A DNA stretch of 64,000 nucleotides from DASQYE01 sp035940775 (GTDB lineage: Bacteria; Acidobacteriota; Blastocatellia; Pyrinomonadales; Pyrinomonadaceae): contig DASZEN010000011.1 of assembly GCA_035940775.1 (NCBI GenBank), positions 248,001 through 312,000 of the forward strand. The letters are read 5' to 3'. Below are positions 17,740 through 25,734 of this stretch, piece after piece. The position numbers were made by a program, and so were the translations under genes. Under the pieces are notes generated by a model. The model made no database searches, had not been told where the DNA came from, and saw only the letters and a list, made by a program, of their open reading frames with translations. The stretch's first letter is position 1. Every line of letters starts with the position of its first letter.

Positions 17740-19818
17740 ATGAAACGCTACGTCATCAAGCGGCCGGAGGGGGCTGGGCCCGAAGGACTGGCGCGGTATC
17801 GCGCCGAGTTGAACGAGGAGCAGTTCCGTGTGGCGACCGCCAATCCGGGGGCGGCGCTCGTGGTCGCGGGCGCGGGTTCCGGCAAGACGCGCGTCATCAC
17901 CTACCGCGTCGCGTATCTCATAGAGCAGGGCGTCGCGCCCTCGCGTATCATGCTCGCGACCTTCACCAACCGCGCCGCGCGCGAGATGCTGCGCCGGGTC
18001 GAGACGCTGACCACGGGCGGCGACGTAAGGCGCGTGTGGGGCGGGACGTTTCACCGCATCGCCAATCTGATCCTGCGCCGCCACGCCGCTTCCCTGGGTT
18101 ACGAGTCGAACTACACAATCCTGGATTCCGAGGATGCACGCGATTTCCTCTCGGTCTGCGTGGACGAGGCGGGCATTGATACCAGGGCGCGCCGCTTTCC
18201 GAAGGCCGAGGTCTTGCAGGACATCATCAGCTTCGCCAACAACACGGACGCGCCCATCGAAGAGGTGGTCGCGCGCCGCTTCCCGCATTTCGAGCCGTTG
18301 GCCCAGAGCATTCATCGGGTGGATCTGGTCTACATGGAGCGCAAGCGCGAGCGCAACTGTATGGATTATGACGATCTGCTGCTCAACTGGAAACGCCTGC
18401 TCGTAGAGAAGGCCGAAATAGCAAGCCTCTACGGCGAACAGTTCCAGCACATACTGGTCGACGAGTATCAGGACACCAACAAATTACAGGCCGAGATCAT
18501 AGACCTGCTGGCCGCCCGAAGCCGCAACGTGATGGTCGTCGGCGACGACGCGCAGAGCATCTTCGCCTGGCGCGGCGCGGAGTTCACGAACATATACGAG
18601 TTTCCGGATCGCTATCCGGAAGCCCGCGTCTATCGCCTTGAGAGCAACTATCGCTCGACGCCGGAGATTCTGGCGCTCGCCAACGTCTCGATAGCGTCGA
18701 ACCGCAAGCAGTTTCCCAAAACTTTGCGCGCCGTGCGCCCGTCGAAGGGCATCCCCCCGGCGCTCGTACCCTGCCGCGACGCAGACCAGCAGGCGGCCTT
18801 CATAGCGGCGCGTATCCTTGAGCTTCGCGACGAAGGCGTCCCGCTCGAAGAAACAGCCGTCCTTTATCGCTCGCATTATCATTCGCTGGAACTGCAACTG
18901 GAACTCACGCGGCGCGGCATTCCCTATCGCATACGCAGCGGCGTGCGCTTCTTCGAGCAGGCGCACATCAAGGACGTGGTGGCCTATCTTCGCGTCATCA
19001 CGAATCCACGCGACGAGCTGGCCTGGAAGCGCATCCTGCGGCTCATACCGCAGGTCGGCACGAGCACCGCCAACAGAATCTGGGAGCAGCTCGCCTTTGC
19101 GCCAGACCCCCTGGCGCTCGTTCGGCGCGCAGATTTTCAGGCGGCGCCGCGACGCGGGCAGGAGGGCTGGGCCGAGTTCCTGGCGCTCGTCGAAAGCCTG
19201 ATCGAAGAAGAGACCCGTCACAGGCCCGCGCGCCAGATCGAGCTGATACTGTCGCGCGGCTATGAATCGCATCTGGCGAATACGTACGAGAATGCGGAGG
19301 CGCGTCTCGAAGATTTGCGGCAGCTCTCGCATTACAGCGCGCGCTACAACTCGACCGAAGAGTTTCTCTCCGAGCTGGCTTTGCTCTCGACGGAACGCTA
19401 CGGCGCGCCGCAAGCAGTTACGGGCGAAGATGTAGTCATGGGCGGCGAAGAGGACGAGCTATTGACGCTCACCTCCGTTCATCAGGCGAAGGGACTCGAA
19501 TGGCGCGCGGTCTTTATCATCTGGGCGGCGGACGGTAAGTTTCCGAGCCCCCGCTCGCTTCGAGACGCCGAAGGCGAGGAAGAGGAGCGTCGGTTGTGGT
19601 ACGTCGCGCTGACGCGCGCGCAGGATCAGCTTTACATCACCTACCCGCTGATGATTACGGATTATAACCGGCAGACGGTGGTGCAGAAACCCTCGCGGTT
19701 TGTGACGGAAGTGCCGCCCGACCTCTACGACATCTGGACGCTCGAAGAGGAAACAGCCGCGTCGCTTTCGGCAGCGCCCGAAGATAAGGAGGATAAGCCG
19801 GGAGGCTATTTACATTAG
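17740..19818 (+). CDS. UvrD/Rep-type superfamily 1 ATP-dependent DNA helicase
   Basis: This is a 3'-5' DNA helicase of the UvrD/PcrA/Rep family, acting in repair or replication restart. Walker A is GAGSGKT (44-50), Walker B DEYQD (241-245), and motif III VVGDDAQSIFAWRGAE follows at about 266. Motifs V (GLEWRAVFIIW) and VI (EERRLWYVALTRA) are intact. At 692 residues it fits the family. The sequence is closer to the short UvrD-like paralogs than to AddA. It runs into the convergent coiled-coil gene with a 5-base gap. Confidence 0.95.
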   Translation: MKRYVIKRPEGAGPEGLARYRAELNEEQFRVATANPGAALVVAGAGSGKTRVITYRVAYLIEQGVAPSRIMLATFTNRAAREMLRRVETLTTGGDVRRVWGGTFHRIANLILRRHAASLGYESNYTILDSEDARDFLSVCVDEAGIDTRARRFPKAEVLQDIISFANNTDAPIEEVVARRFPHFEPLAQSIHRVDLVYMERKRERNCMDYDDLLLNWKRLLVEKAEIASLYGEQFQHILVDEYQDTNKLQAEIIDLLAARSRNVMVVGDDAQSIFAWRGAEFTNIYEFPDRYPEARVYRLESNYRSTPEILALANVSIASNRKQFPKTLRAVRPSKGIPPALVPCRDADQQAAFIAARILELRDEGVPLEETAVLYRSHYHSLELQLELTRRGIPYRIRSGVRFFEQAHIKDVVAYLRVITNPRDELAWKRILRLIPQVGTSTANRIWEQLAFAPDPLALVRRADFQAAPRRGQEGWAEFLALVESLIEEETRHRPARQIELILSRGYESHLANTYENAEARLEDLRQLSHYSARYNSTEEFLSELALLSTERYGAPQAVTGEDVVMGGEEDELLTLTSVHQAKGLEWRAVFIIWAADGKFPSPRSLRDAEGEEEERRLWYVALTRAQDQLYITYPLMITDYNRQTVVQKPSRFVTEVPPDLYDIWTLEEETAASLSAAPEDKEDKPGGYLH

Positions 19819-19823
19819 GGAGA

Positions 19824-20159
19824 TTATTGCGCCTGTTCCGGCTCCAACTTGCTGACACGCTCTTCGAGGTCTTCCTGCTTATCCTGTACTTTAATCATGT
19901 CATCCGTAAAGACGCGGAACCTGCGATTGAGGCTGTACACTTCGGATTCGACTTTATCGAGCCGTGCTTCGACAGAGTCGAGGCGGCTTAACACTTGTTC
20001 CCAGATGGGTCGCGTTTCCTGCAAGCGCCGGTCAGCTTTATCTTCCAGCGCCATCATTCCGTCTTCGAGCCCGGTCATGCGACCGTTCAGATTTTCCAGA
20101 CTTCTGAGAATGAGCTGGACACCTTCATTCGGTAGCGGCTGTGTGAGGTCTCCGTTCAT
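19824..20159 (-). CDS. Hypothetical coiled-coil protein
   Basis: The 111-residue product is almost entirely heptad repeats (SLENLNGRMTGLEDGMMALEDKADRRL..., LDSVEARLDKVESEVYSLNRRF), so it probably forms a coiled coil. There is no signal peptide or membrane helix. Its function is unknown. Its stop codon lies 5 bases from that of the helicase gene on the other strand. Confidence 0.75.
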   Translation of the reverse strand: MNGDLTQPLPNEGVQLILRSLENLNGRMTGLEDGMMALEDKADRRLQETRPIWEQVLSRLDSVEARLDKVESEVYSLNRRFRVFTDDMIKVQDKQEDLEERVSKLEPEQAQ

Positions 20160-20296
20160 GTTTATAATCCTTTGCGTAGATCATGAACCCTGTCGAAGGT
20201 TTCCTCAAGCGAAATTCAGGTGGGTAGTTCGGCGTTGACTATCACGCATAGAATCGTTCTCATTTACCGGCAGGGGAAGAGAGAAACCTTTCAACC

Positions 20297-21010
20297 ATGA
20301 GCGCAGACAACCCGTCAATGAAGGAAGACCTCGCCATCCCGGCCGAGATCAGGCTTTATTACGACCTCTATGTGCCCGGCGGCGAGCAATCGCATCCGCT
20401 GCTCGTTGCGCTTCATGGCTACGGGGCCAGCAAAAGACAGATGATGAGGGAGGCGCGACAGCTTGCGCCTGCGGGGTTTGCCATTGCTTCGCTGCAAGGC
20501 TTTCATCAGCATATCAGGGAGCCGAAAGAGGAGGGAGGGCCGCTGCGTTACGGTTTCGGATGGGTCACCAATTTTCGCTCGCAGGAGTCGGTCGCCGTGC
20601 ATCATCGCGCCCTGCTGGAACTGATGGATAAGCTAACGGATGAGCGCGTGGCCGATCCCCGGCGCATCTTTCTTCTCGGCTTCTCGCAATCGTGCGCGCT
20701 CAACTATCGCTTCGCCTTTACTCATGCGGATCGTTTGCGCGGGGTCGTAGGCATCTGCGGCGGCCTGCCCGGCGATTGGGAATCGAGCGACCGTTATAGC
20801 CAGACAGGGGCCGCAGTGCTTCATCTGTGCGGCACGCGCGATGAGTTTTACACGCCCGAGCGAGTCAGGGATTACGGCGCCCGCTTGAAGGAGCGTGCGC
20901 TTGATGTCGAGGTTAAAAGCTATGACGCCGGTCATGAGATCGTGCCGCCGATGCGCGAGGACGTGCGCGCGTGGCTGCAATCACACGCGCAGCCGCAATC
21001 GTCGTCTTAG
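20297..21010 (+). CDS. Alpha/beta hydrolase, phospholipase/carboxylesterase family
   Basis: The product hydrolyses carboxyl esters, probably of short acyl chains. Its 237 residues have the nucleophile motif GFSQS near residue 134, a strand ending in the acid region GTRDEFYTPERV (about 180), and the catalytic histidine in DAGHEIVPP (about 215). The size and motif order match the abhydrolase_2 (YpfH/EstB-like) group. It is followed by an exported NTF2-like gene, with no sign of an operon. Confidence 0.9.
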   Translation: MSADNPSMKEDLAIPAEIRLYYDLYVPGGEQSHPLLVALHGYGASKRQMMREARQLAPAGFAIASLQGFHQHIREPKEEGGPLRYGFGWVTNFRSQESVAVHHRALLELMDKLTDERVADPRRIFLLGFSQSCALNYRFAFTHADRLRGVVGICGGLPGDWESSDRYSQTGAAVLHLCGTRDEFYTPERVRDYGARLKERALDVEVKSYDAGHEIVPPMREDVRAWLQSHAQPQSSS

Positions 21011-21084
21011 ACGAAGTTGAATCGAAACGGATATAAGAAGTATATTCATCAAACCGCTCCAACAACAGCAGCAGAGTAATCGCT

Positions 21085-21585
21085 ATGAGACGCTTCATTG
21101 TCCTGATCGTCGCCGCCGCCGTTGCTACTACTGCGCTGGCGACATCTGCGCTTGCAGTGACGATTTCCGGCGGGCAGAAATCGGGCCCACCTTCGCGGCG
21201 CTCCCGCGATGCTCGGATCAGAGGGGCCGTGCGCGCCGTCCTCGATGCACAGGTCGCGGCCTGGAATCGTGGTGATATAGATGCTTTCATGGACGGATAC
21301 TGGCAGAGCCCCGACACCATCTTCGTCTCGGGCGACACGGTGACGCGCGGCTGGCAAACCGTGCTGGATCGCTACAGGAAATCCTACGACACGCGCGAGA
21401 AGATGGGCACGCTCGCCTTTTTAGAGATAGAGATAAAGCCGCTCAGCCATGATACGGCCATCGCGTTCGGCCGTTGGCAACTGGCGCGCGCCTCCGACAC
21501 GCCGCACGGCCGGTTCACTCTCCTGCTCCGGCGCACGCCGCGAGGCTGGCGCATCATCCACGACCACACTTCATCGGCGACATGA
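21085..21585 (+). CDS. Exported NTF2-like (DUF4440) protein
   Basis: The 166-residue product has an N-terminal signal peptide (MRRFIVLIVAAAVATTALATSALA) and then an NTF2/SnoaL-like domain with the DUF4440 pattern AAWNRGDIDAFMDGYWQSPDTIFVSG. Such proteins are small ligand-binding or isomerase-like folds of unknown role in the periplasm. It is clearly similar to the protein at 25729-26412 (both have xYWxSP...GW...Y motifs). It ends 36 bases before hutI. Confidence 0.85.
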   Translation: MRRFIVLIVAAAVATTALATSALAVTISGGQKSGPPSRRSRDARIRGAVRAVLDAQVAAWNRGDIDAFMDGYWQSPDTIFVSGDTVTRGWQTVLDRYRKSYDTREKMGTLAFLEIEIKPLSHDTAIAFGRWQLARASDTPHGRFTLLLRRTPRGWRIIHDHTSSAT

Positions 21586-21621
21586 ACCGTACTCCGGCGA
21601 ACCGAAAGCGAAAAGATCATC

Positions 21622-22947
21622 GTGACTGAAAAGCTCGCCGTCATCGGCTGTTCGCAGCTTGTCACGCTCGGCGCGGGGACGCGCGGGCCACGCACGGGGG
21701 GCGCGATGCGCGAGCTTTCCATCATCGAGGATGGAGCGATGCTGATTGAGAGCGGTCGCATCCTGAAAACGGGCGCGCGGCGAGAGTTAGAGCCGCTCGT
21801 CGGCGTCGATACGGAAGTCGTGGACGCGGGCGGGCGGGTCGTCATGCCCGGCTTCGTGGACGCGCACGCGCATCCTGTGTTCGCGGGCACGCGGGCCGAC
21901 GAATACGAACAGCGCGCCGCCGGGGCGACCTACCGGGAGATCGCCGCGCGCGGCGGCGGCATTCGCTCGACCGTCAGGCGAACGCGCGCCGCCACGCTGG
22001 ACGAATTGGTGCAAACGTCGAAGCGGTACGGCGAATGGTTTCTACGCAGCGGCACGACGACCGTCGAAGCCAAGTCCGGCTATGGGCTTTCGGTCGAAGA
22101 CGAGCTGAAAATCCTGCGCGCCGTCAAACGATTGGACGCGGAGACGCCGCTTCGTTATGTGCCGACGTTTCTGGGCGCGCATGACATCCCGGAAGAATAT
22201 TTGGGAAGACGCGCCGACTACGTCTCGCTCGTTATAGAAGAGATGCTGCCGCGCGTCCATTCGGAGCAATTGGCGCAGTATTGCGACGTGTTTTGTGATG
22301 ACGCAGCCTTCACCGTGGATGAATCGCGCGCCATCCTGCGAGCGGCGCGCGACATCGGGCTGAAGTTGCGCCTTCACGCCGATCAGCTTTCGCTCTCGGG
22401 CGGAGCCGAGCTTGCAGCCGAGCTACGCGCCGCGACCGTCGATCATCTTGAGCATACGGATTCGTCAGGGATAGCGGCGCTCGCCGCCGCAGCAGCAGCA
22501 GGAGGCGGCGGAGGCGGCGACGGCGCAGGAGGCGTTCAGCCCGTGCTGCTGCCCGCGTCCGTCTACGCGCTCGGGCAGACGCGTTATCCGGCGGCGCGCG
22601 AGATGATTGCGGCGGGGCTCGCCGTGGTGCTCGCGACGGATTTCAATCCGGGCTCGTCGCCGACCACCTCCATGCCGATGGTATTGTCGCTGGCTTCGAC
22701 TCAGATGAAGATGACGCCCGCCGAAAGCCTTACGGCGGCGACCATCAACGCCGCCTATAGTCTTGGCAGAGGCGAAGAGGTGGGCTCGCTCGAAGCGGGC
22801 AAGCGGGCCGATTTCGTCATCCACGATTGCCGAGACTATCGCGAAGTGGCCTACTTCTTCGGCGTCGAGCACGCCCTTGCCGTCTACATCGACGGTCTCA
22901 AAGTCTATGATCGCTCTCACTACTTTGACCACAAGATAGAGAACTAA
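21622..22947 (+). CDS. hutI: Imidazolonepropionase HutI
   Basis: HutI hydrolyses 4-imidazolone-5-propanoate to N-formimino-L-glutamate in histidine breakdown. The 441-residue amidohydrolase starts at a GTG and has the metal-site motif FVDAHAHPVF (about residue 76) and the substrate-site segments LGAHDIPEEY and LATDFNPGSSP. An insert of about 17 residues of Ala and Gly (about 290-307) sits just before VQPVLLPASVY, where most HutI have none. No hutH, hutU or hutG is near. The following RNA unit begins about 9 bases downstream. Confidence 0.93.
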   Translation: MTEKLAVIGCSQLVTLGAGTRGPRTGGAMRELSIIEDGAMLIESGRILKTGARRELEPLVGVDTEVVDAGGRVVMPGFVDAHAHPVFAGTRADEYEQRAAGATYREIAARGGGIRSTVRRTRAATLDELVQTSKRYGEWFLRSGTTTVEAKSGYGLSVEDELKILRAVKRLDAETPLRYVPTFLGAHDIPEEYLGRRADYVSLVIEEMLPRVHSEQLAQYCDVFCDDAAFTVDESRAILRAARDIGLKLRLHADQLSLSGGAELAAELRAATVDHLEHTDSSGIAALAAAAAAGGGGGGDGAGGVQPVLLPASVYALGQTRYPAAREMIAAGLAVVLATDFNPGSSPTTSMPMVLSLASTQMKMTPAESLTAATINAAYSLGRGEEVGSLEAGKRADFVIHDCRDYREVAYFFGVEHALAVYIDGLKVYDRSHYFDHKIEN

Positions 22948-22955
22948 AAGAGTGC

Positions 22956-22984
22956 TTGACGCACTAGCCGTTGTCCTTTATTAT
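22956..22984 (+). promoter_or_regulatory. Near-consensus sigma-70 promoter of a structured RNA unit
   Basis: A -35 box TTGACG (22956-22961) is followed after exactly 17 bases by a -10 box TATTAT (22979-22984). Each hexamer has one mismatch to consensus. Transcription would start near 22991, just ahead of the extended Shine-Dalgarno sequence. Confidence 0.8.
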
Positions 22985-22998
22985 CGCTTTAACACTGG

Positions 22999-23011
22999 AA
23001 AGGAGGTGATC
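22999..23011 (+). promoter_or_regulatory. Extended Shine-Dalgarno, 13 bases matching the anti-Shine-Dalgarno tail
   Basis: AAAGGAGGTGATC is complementary to the 3' end of typical bacterial 16S rRNA over 13 bases, far more than the usual 4-7. It sits 8 bases before an ATG at 23020. The GTGAT part can also pair with ATCAC at 23030-23034, hiding it together with the start codon. Confidence 0.7.
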
Positions 23012-23019
23012 AAAAAAGT

Positions 23020-23055
23020 ATGAGTTCTTATCACAGTGAGGTGGCTGAGTCCTGA
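23020..23055 (+). CDS. 11-codon ORF (MSSYHSEVAES) in the RNA unit
   Basis: An ATG at 23020 follows the extended ribosome binding site and opens an 11-residue reading frame closed by TGA at 23053. It overlaps the next hairpin (23041-23061). It may be a leader peptide, a small peptide product, or a by-product of a ribosome-binding RNA. No similarity to a known leader peptide is apparent to me. Confidence 0.45.
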   Translation: MSSYHSEVAES

Positions 23056-23188
23056 AGCCGCTGGACTGATAACCCGAATATGTTGGGATTTTCTGTCCAG
23101 ACGTGACTCTCGGTTAGAGTGCGCTTTTAATCCAAAGCCGCACACCAGGAGTCGCACCCGGCTCAGGGCAATCCAAACAGTTCACCGG

Positions 23189-23228
23189 AAAGCCGTCTGC
23201 GATTAACGCGCGGACGGCTTTTCTCTTT
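23189..23228 (+). terminator. Rho-independent terminator of the RNA unit
   Basis: AAAGCCGTCTGCG (23189-23201) pairs with CGCGGACGGCTTT (23209-23221), followed by TCTCTTTG. A 13-bp stem with one GU pair and a T-rich tail makes this a strong intrinsic terminator. It separates the RNA from the next gene at 23314. Confidence 0.85.
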
Positions 23229-23313
23229 GAACGGGACGGCGCGTTGACTCGTCGCCTGATTTGGCGTAGAAGCATCCCTGTCAGCTCTCACTCTCGACAA
23301 GGGGGAATCAAAT

Positions 23314-24222
23314 ATGATCCGGGTCAACCATCTGCGCGGCCGCCTCTCGCGTGCCGTAAACTTGTGCCTCTACGCTTTCGTCTGGCTGCTGATTTTTCCG
23401 TGCGCCGTTTACGCACAGCAGCTCATAGGCAATATCCCGACCAGCGACAGCCTGCCGTCATCGAGCGTCGCTCTACCGCTGGCCCAGGAAGAGGATGAGG
23501 AGGAGTTTATCAAGCCCGACCGCCCGAGCGTCGCCAATCCGGCGGAGGTTCATAAGGCGGGCGTGCTGCAACTCGAATATGGTTATGATGGGAATTTCCG
23601 TGCCGAGGATTTTCGCGCACAGCAGAGCGCGCCGCTCACACTGCGGTTTGCCGTAAGCGACCGCCTTTTATTGCAGGCTGATCTCGACACCGTCAGGTCG
23701 GAGACGGATGAGCTGAGAGTGCGCCGGACGGGGGTGGGAGACGCCCGTCTCGGCTTTCAAGTGGTTGCTCTTAAAGATACGGAGCAGCATCCGGCGCTCG
23801 CCTTCGCTTATTATATAAAGCTGCCCTCGGCCAGCGAGGAGAAAAATCTGGGTACAGGCAGAGTCGACCATAAGATCGTAGCTCTCATCAGCAAAAAGCT
23901 CGGCCAGGTGGATATGGATTTGAACGGAGCGTATTTGATCGTCGGTCGAGAGAATGAGAGCGGGTGGATAACGGGTGGGCAGGGGGCCCTCTCGTTCTCG
24001 GGCGAGTTTGAGAACGGCTTTGGCTTACAGGGCGAACTCTCGGGCCAGACCAAAGACGATGTTCAGCCCAAAGGACTGTTCGCCCTCGGCGCGCTGACCT
24101 ACAAGGTGAATCGTCGTTTGATTTTTGATGCCGGAATGCGTTTCGGCCTCAACTCGGACGCCCCGCGCTACGGCGTCTTTGCCGGAGTCAGCATCGGCGT
24201 CGCCGATCTCTACAAGAAGTGA
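23314..24222 (+). CDS. Putative outer-membrane beta-barrel protein (MetA-like)
   Basis: The 302-residue product has a signal peptide ending at the YAQQ junction, about residue 35, and then an acidic plug-like stretch (QEEDEEEFIKPDRPS). A series of amphipathic strands follows. It has the DRPSVANPAEVHKAGVLQLEYGY segment and the alternating LxLRxAxSDRLLLQADL pattern seen in the outer-membrane MetA/transporter family of phenol-degradation loci and relatives. The last residues (GVSIGVADLYKK) do not end in a clear Phe. Its substrate is unknown. GGGGG lies ahead of the ATG. Confidence 0.75.
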   Translation: MIRVNHLRGRLSRAVNLCLYAFVWLLIFPCAVYAQQLIGNIPTSDSLPSSSVALPLAQEEDEEEFIKPDRPSVANPAEVHKAGVLQLEYGYDGNFRAEDFRAQQSAPLTLRFAVSDRLLLQADLDTVRSETDELRVRRTGVGDARLGFQVVALKDTEQHPALAFAYYIKLPSASEEKNLGTGRVDHKIVALISKKLGQVDMDLNGAYLIVGRENESGWITGGQGALSFSGEFENGFGLQGELSGQTKDDVQPKGLFALGALTYKVNRRLIFDAGMRFGLNSDAPRYGVFAGVSIGVADLYKK

Positions 24223-24347
24223 GCGCGCGCTCGCTGCGGAACCGAATTTTTGCGAGACGGCCGTTCTCTTTGGGAAATTGAAGAAACAGTCTTGTCCTCG
24301 GCAAAGCGCCTGTGGTAACTTCATCGAAACATTCAGGAGTAAAAACC

Positions 24348-24836
24348 ATGCCACGAATTATCATTCACCTGTTGGTCTCCCTGGCAACATTTCTGATCGG
24401 CACGGCCATCACCGCTCCCTGGAGCGGCGGCGCACGCCACGACGCCAACGCGACCACGGCGAATACAGCGGCCGAGCAGGAGCTATTGAGCATCGAGCGC
24501 CGTTATGTGGACGCTCATGTGCAGCGCGATACCGCTACGCTGGATAGTATTCTGGCCGACGACTTTACGATCATGCATCGCTACGGCATAGTCGGCGACA
24601 AGGCCGAGCGCCTCGCCCTGTTGGAGAATCCGGACTTTACCTTCGTGTCCGTGGACACGTCTGACGTTGAGGTTACGGTGGATGGGGACGAGGGGACTGT
24701 GACGGGGAGGGCCGTCGTTAGGGGTCGTTACGGAGACCGAGAGTTCCGTAGTCCGCCATACAGGTACACGCGCAGGTATGAGAAGCGGCAGGGACGCTGG
24801 CAGATCGTCTCTGTTCAATTTTCCAGGTTCCGCTGA
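24348..24836 (+). CDS. Exported NTF2-like (DUF4440) protein
   Basis: The ATG at 24348 follows AGGAG (24335-24339). The 162-residue protein has a hydrophobic signal or anchor (IIIHLLVSLATFLIGTAITA) and an NTF2-like domain beginning ELLSIERRYVDAHVQRDTATLDSILADDFTIMH. The Tyr- and Arg-rich end is typical of DUF4440. It is the second of three such proteins in 5 kb. A perfect 18-bp hairpin lies 40 bases after the stop. Confidence 0.85.
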   Translation: MPRIIIHLLVSLATFLIGTAITAPWSGGARHDANATTANTAAEQELLSIERRYVDAHVQRDTATLDSILADDFTIMHRYGIVGDKAERLALLENPDFTFVSVDTSDVEVTVDGDEGTVTGRAVVRGRYGDREFRSPPYRYTRRYEKRQGRWQIVSVQFSRFR

Positions 24837-24876
24837 AAGGTATCCGTCCGGGAACCAATTCCGTTAATCGACAATC

Positions 24877-24918
24877 GAAGGGCTCGGCCGAAACAGAAAT
24901 GTTTCGGCCGAGCCCTTC
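24877..24918. terminator. Perfect 18-bp inverted repeat between convergent genes
   Basis: GAAGGGCTCGGCCGAAAC (24877-24894) pairs perfectly with 24901-24918 around a 6-base loop. It lies between the plus-strand NTF2-like gene and the minus-strand gene at 25056. There is no T-run on either side, but an 18-bp stem could terminate in both directions. Confidence 0.65.
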
Positions 24919-25055
24919 AGTTTATGATGCCGCCGCCAGCGAATCAGGCGCGAAGCCTCTTGGCCGGAGGCTTTTTCGACCGACGGCGCGCAGCAACGCT
25001 CGAACGCTCTGCGCGTGCATGTGCTCTTTTGAACCCTCTTTTGAGCCCTCCCGGC

Positions 25056-25589
25056 TTAGCCGTTTTGTTGTCTCTCGGCCAGCTTGGCGAGCGCGATTGT
25101 GAGAGCCGCTGCGCCGAGCGTTTTCACAAGCGTCGGGTGCTCCGCATAAAAGTTGCTGGCCCTGTCTATGATCGAAGGGTCTTTGCTTTCCGCGTGCTCC
25201 GCGATCTCGCGCACGGCCTCGGGCGGAACCTGTGACGCCTGCTCTGGCGTCAGCTCACTCTGTCCTGAGCCCAGCAATCCGGCCAGGCCCGACAGCCCGC
25301 CCTGTGAAAATAGCCGGGCCGCAATCGTTGGCCCGAGGGCCGAGATCAGCGTATTGAGAATCCCCGCGCGTTGCTGCCCGTTGGCGTTACTAAAAAGCTG
25401 CGCGACCATCTGACCAAAGGCGGGAGTCTGGTTCGAGCGAAATGCCTCGGCTAATCCATCCGCGAGCGCCGATTGCGGCGCTGCCTGTGCGAGTTGGTCA
25501 AAGTCTTCATCCACTGTGCCCGGAGCCTGACCGGCCTGCGCGCCCGAGTATTGCTGCAAAATCCCGCTCAGTTGATTCATCCAATCCAT
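25056..25589 (-). CDS. Hypothetical protein, Gln/Ala-rich
   Basis: The 177-residue product starts best at the ATG at 25589, because AAAGGTG lies 9 bases upstream; a GTG four codons earlier is the alternative. The chain has an N-terminal Gln/Ala-rich part, a Gly-rich middle (RLFSQGGLSGLAGLLGSGQS) and a C-terminal hydrophobic helix (TLVKTLGAAALTIALAKLAERQ) that may touch a membrane. No motif points to a function. A palindromic repeat lies upstream of it, before the next gene. Confidence 0.75.
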   Translation of the reverse strand: MDWMNQLSGILQQYSGAQAGQAPGTVDEDFDQLAQAAPQSALADGLAEAFRSNQTPAFGQMVAQLFSNANGQQRAGILNTLISALGPTIAARLFSQGGLSGLAGLLGSGQSELTPEQASQVPPEAVREIAEHAESKDPSIIDRASNFYAEHPTLVKTLGAAALTIALAKLAERQQNG

Positions 25590-25639
25590 ATCTTTTTTCA
25601 CCTTTCAGAAAATGTAACTAAAAGTAGAAACGAACGAAC

Positions 25640-25734
25640 GGACGAAGGCGGAGGGCGGCAGCGATGAATAGGAAAAGCATTCAGGAAATGGAAGCATTCC
25701 TTTCATCGCTGCGGCCCTCCGCCCTTCGTTAGGG
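25640..25734. repeat. Long imperfect palindrome, copy C of a dispersed repeat
   Basis: GAAGGCGGAGGGCGGCAGCGATGA at 25649-25666 pairs almost fully with TCATCGCTGCGGCCCTCCGCCCTTC at 25703-25727. The loop carries AGGAAAAGCATTCAGGAAATGG, matching AGAAAAGCATTCAAGGAAGTTG in copy B. It lies between two minus-strand genes and could also be a terminator. Confidence 0.75.

Larger units (their letters stand above)
22991..23228 (+). ncRNA. Putative structured RNA with short leader ORF and terminator
   Basis: The predicted transcript is about 235 bases, from the promoter start near 22991 to the terminator at 23189-23228. Helices visible by eye: CACTG 22993-22997 with CAGTG 23034-23038; GTGGCT 23041-23046 with AGCCGC 23056-23061; CTGGAC 23061-23066 with GTCCAG 23095-23100; GTGCGCTTT 23119-23127 with AAAGCCGCAC 23135-23144 (one bulged base); and a longer GTGACTC 23103-23109 with GAGTCGCAC 23149-23157. 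I do not recognise it as 6S RNA, tmRNA, SRP RNA, RNase P RNA or a riboswitch I know. It is a separate transcript between hutI and the outer-membrane gene. Confidence 0.7.
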
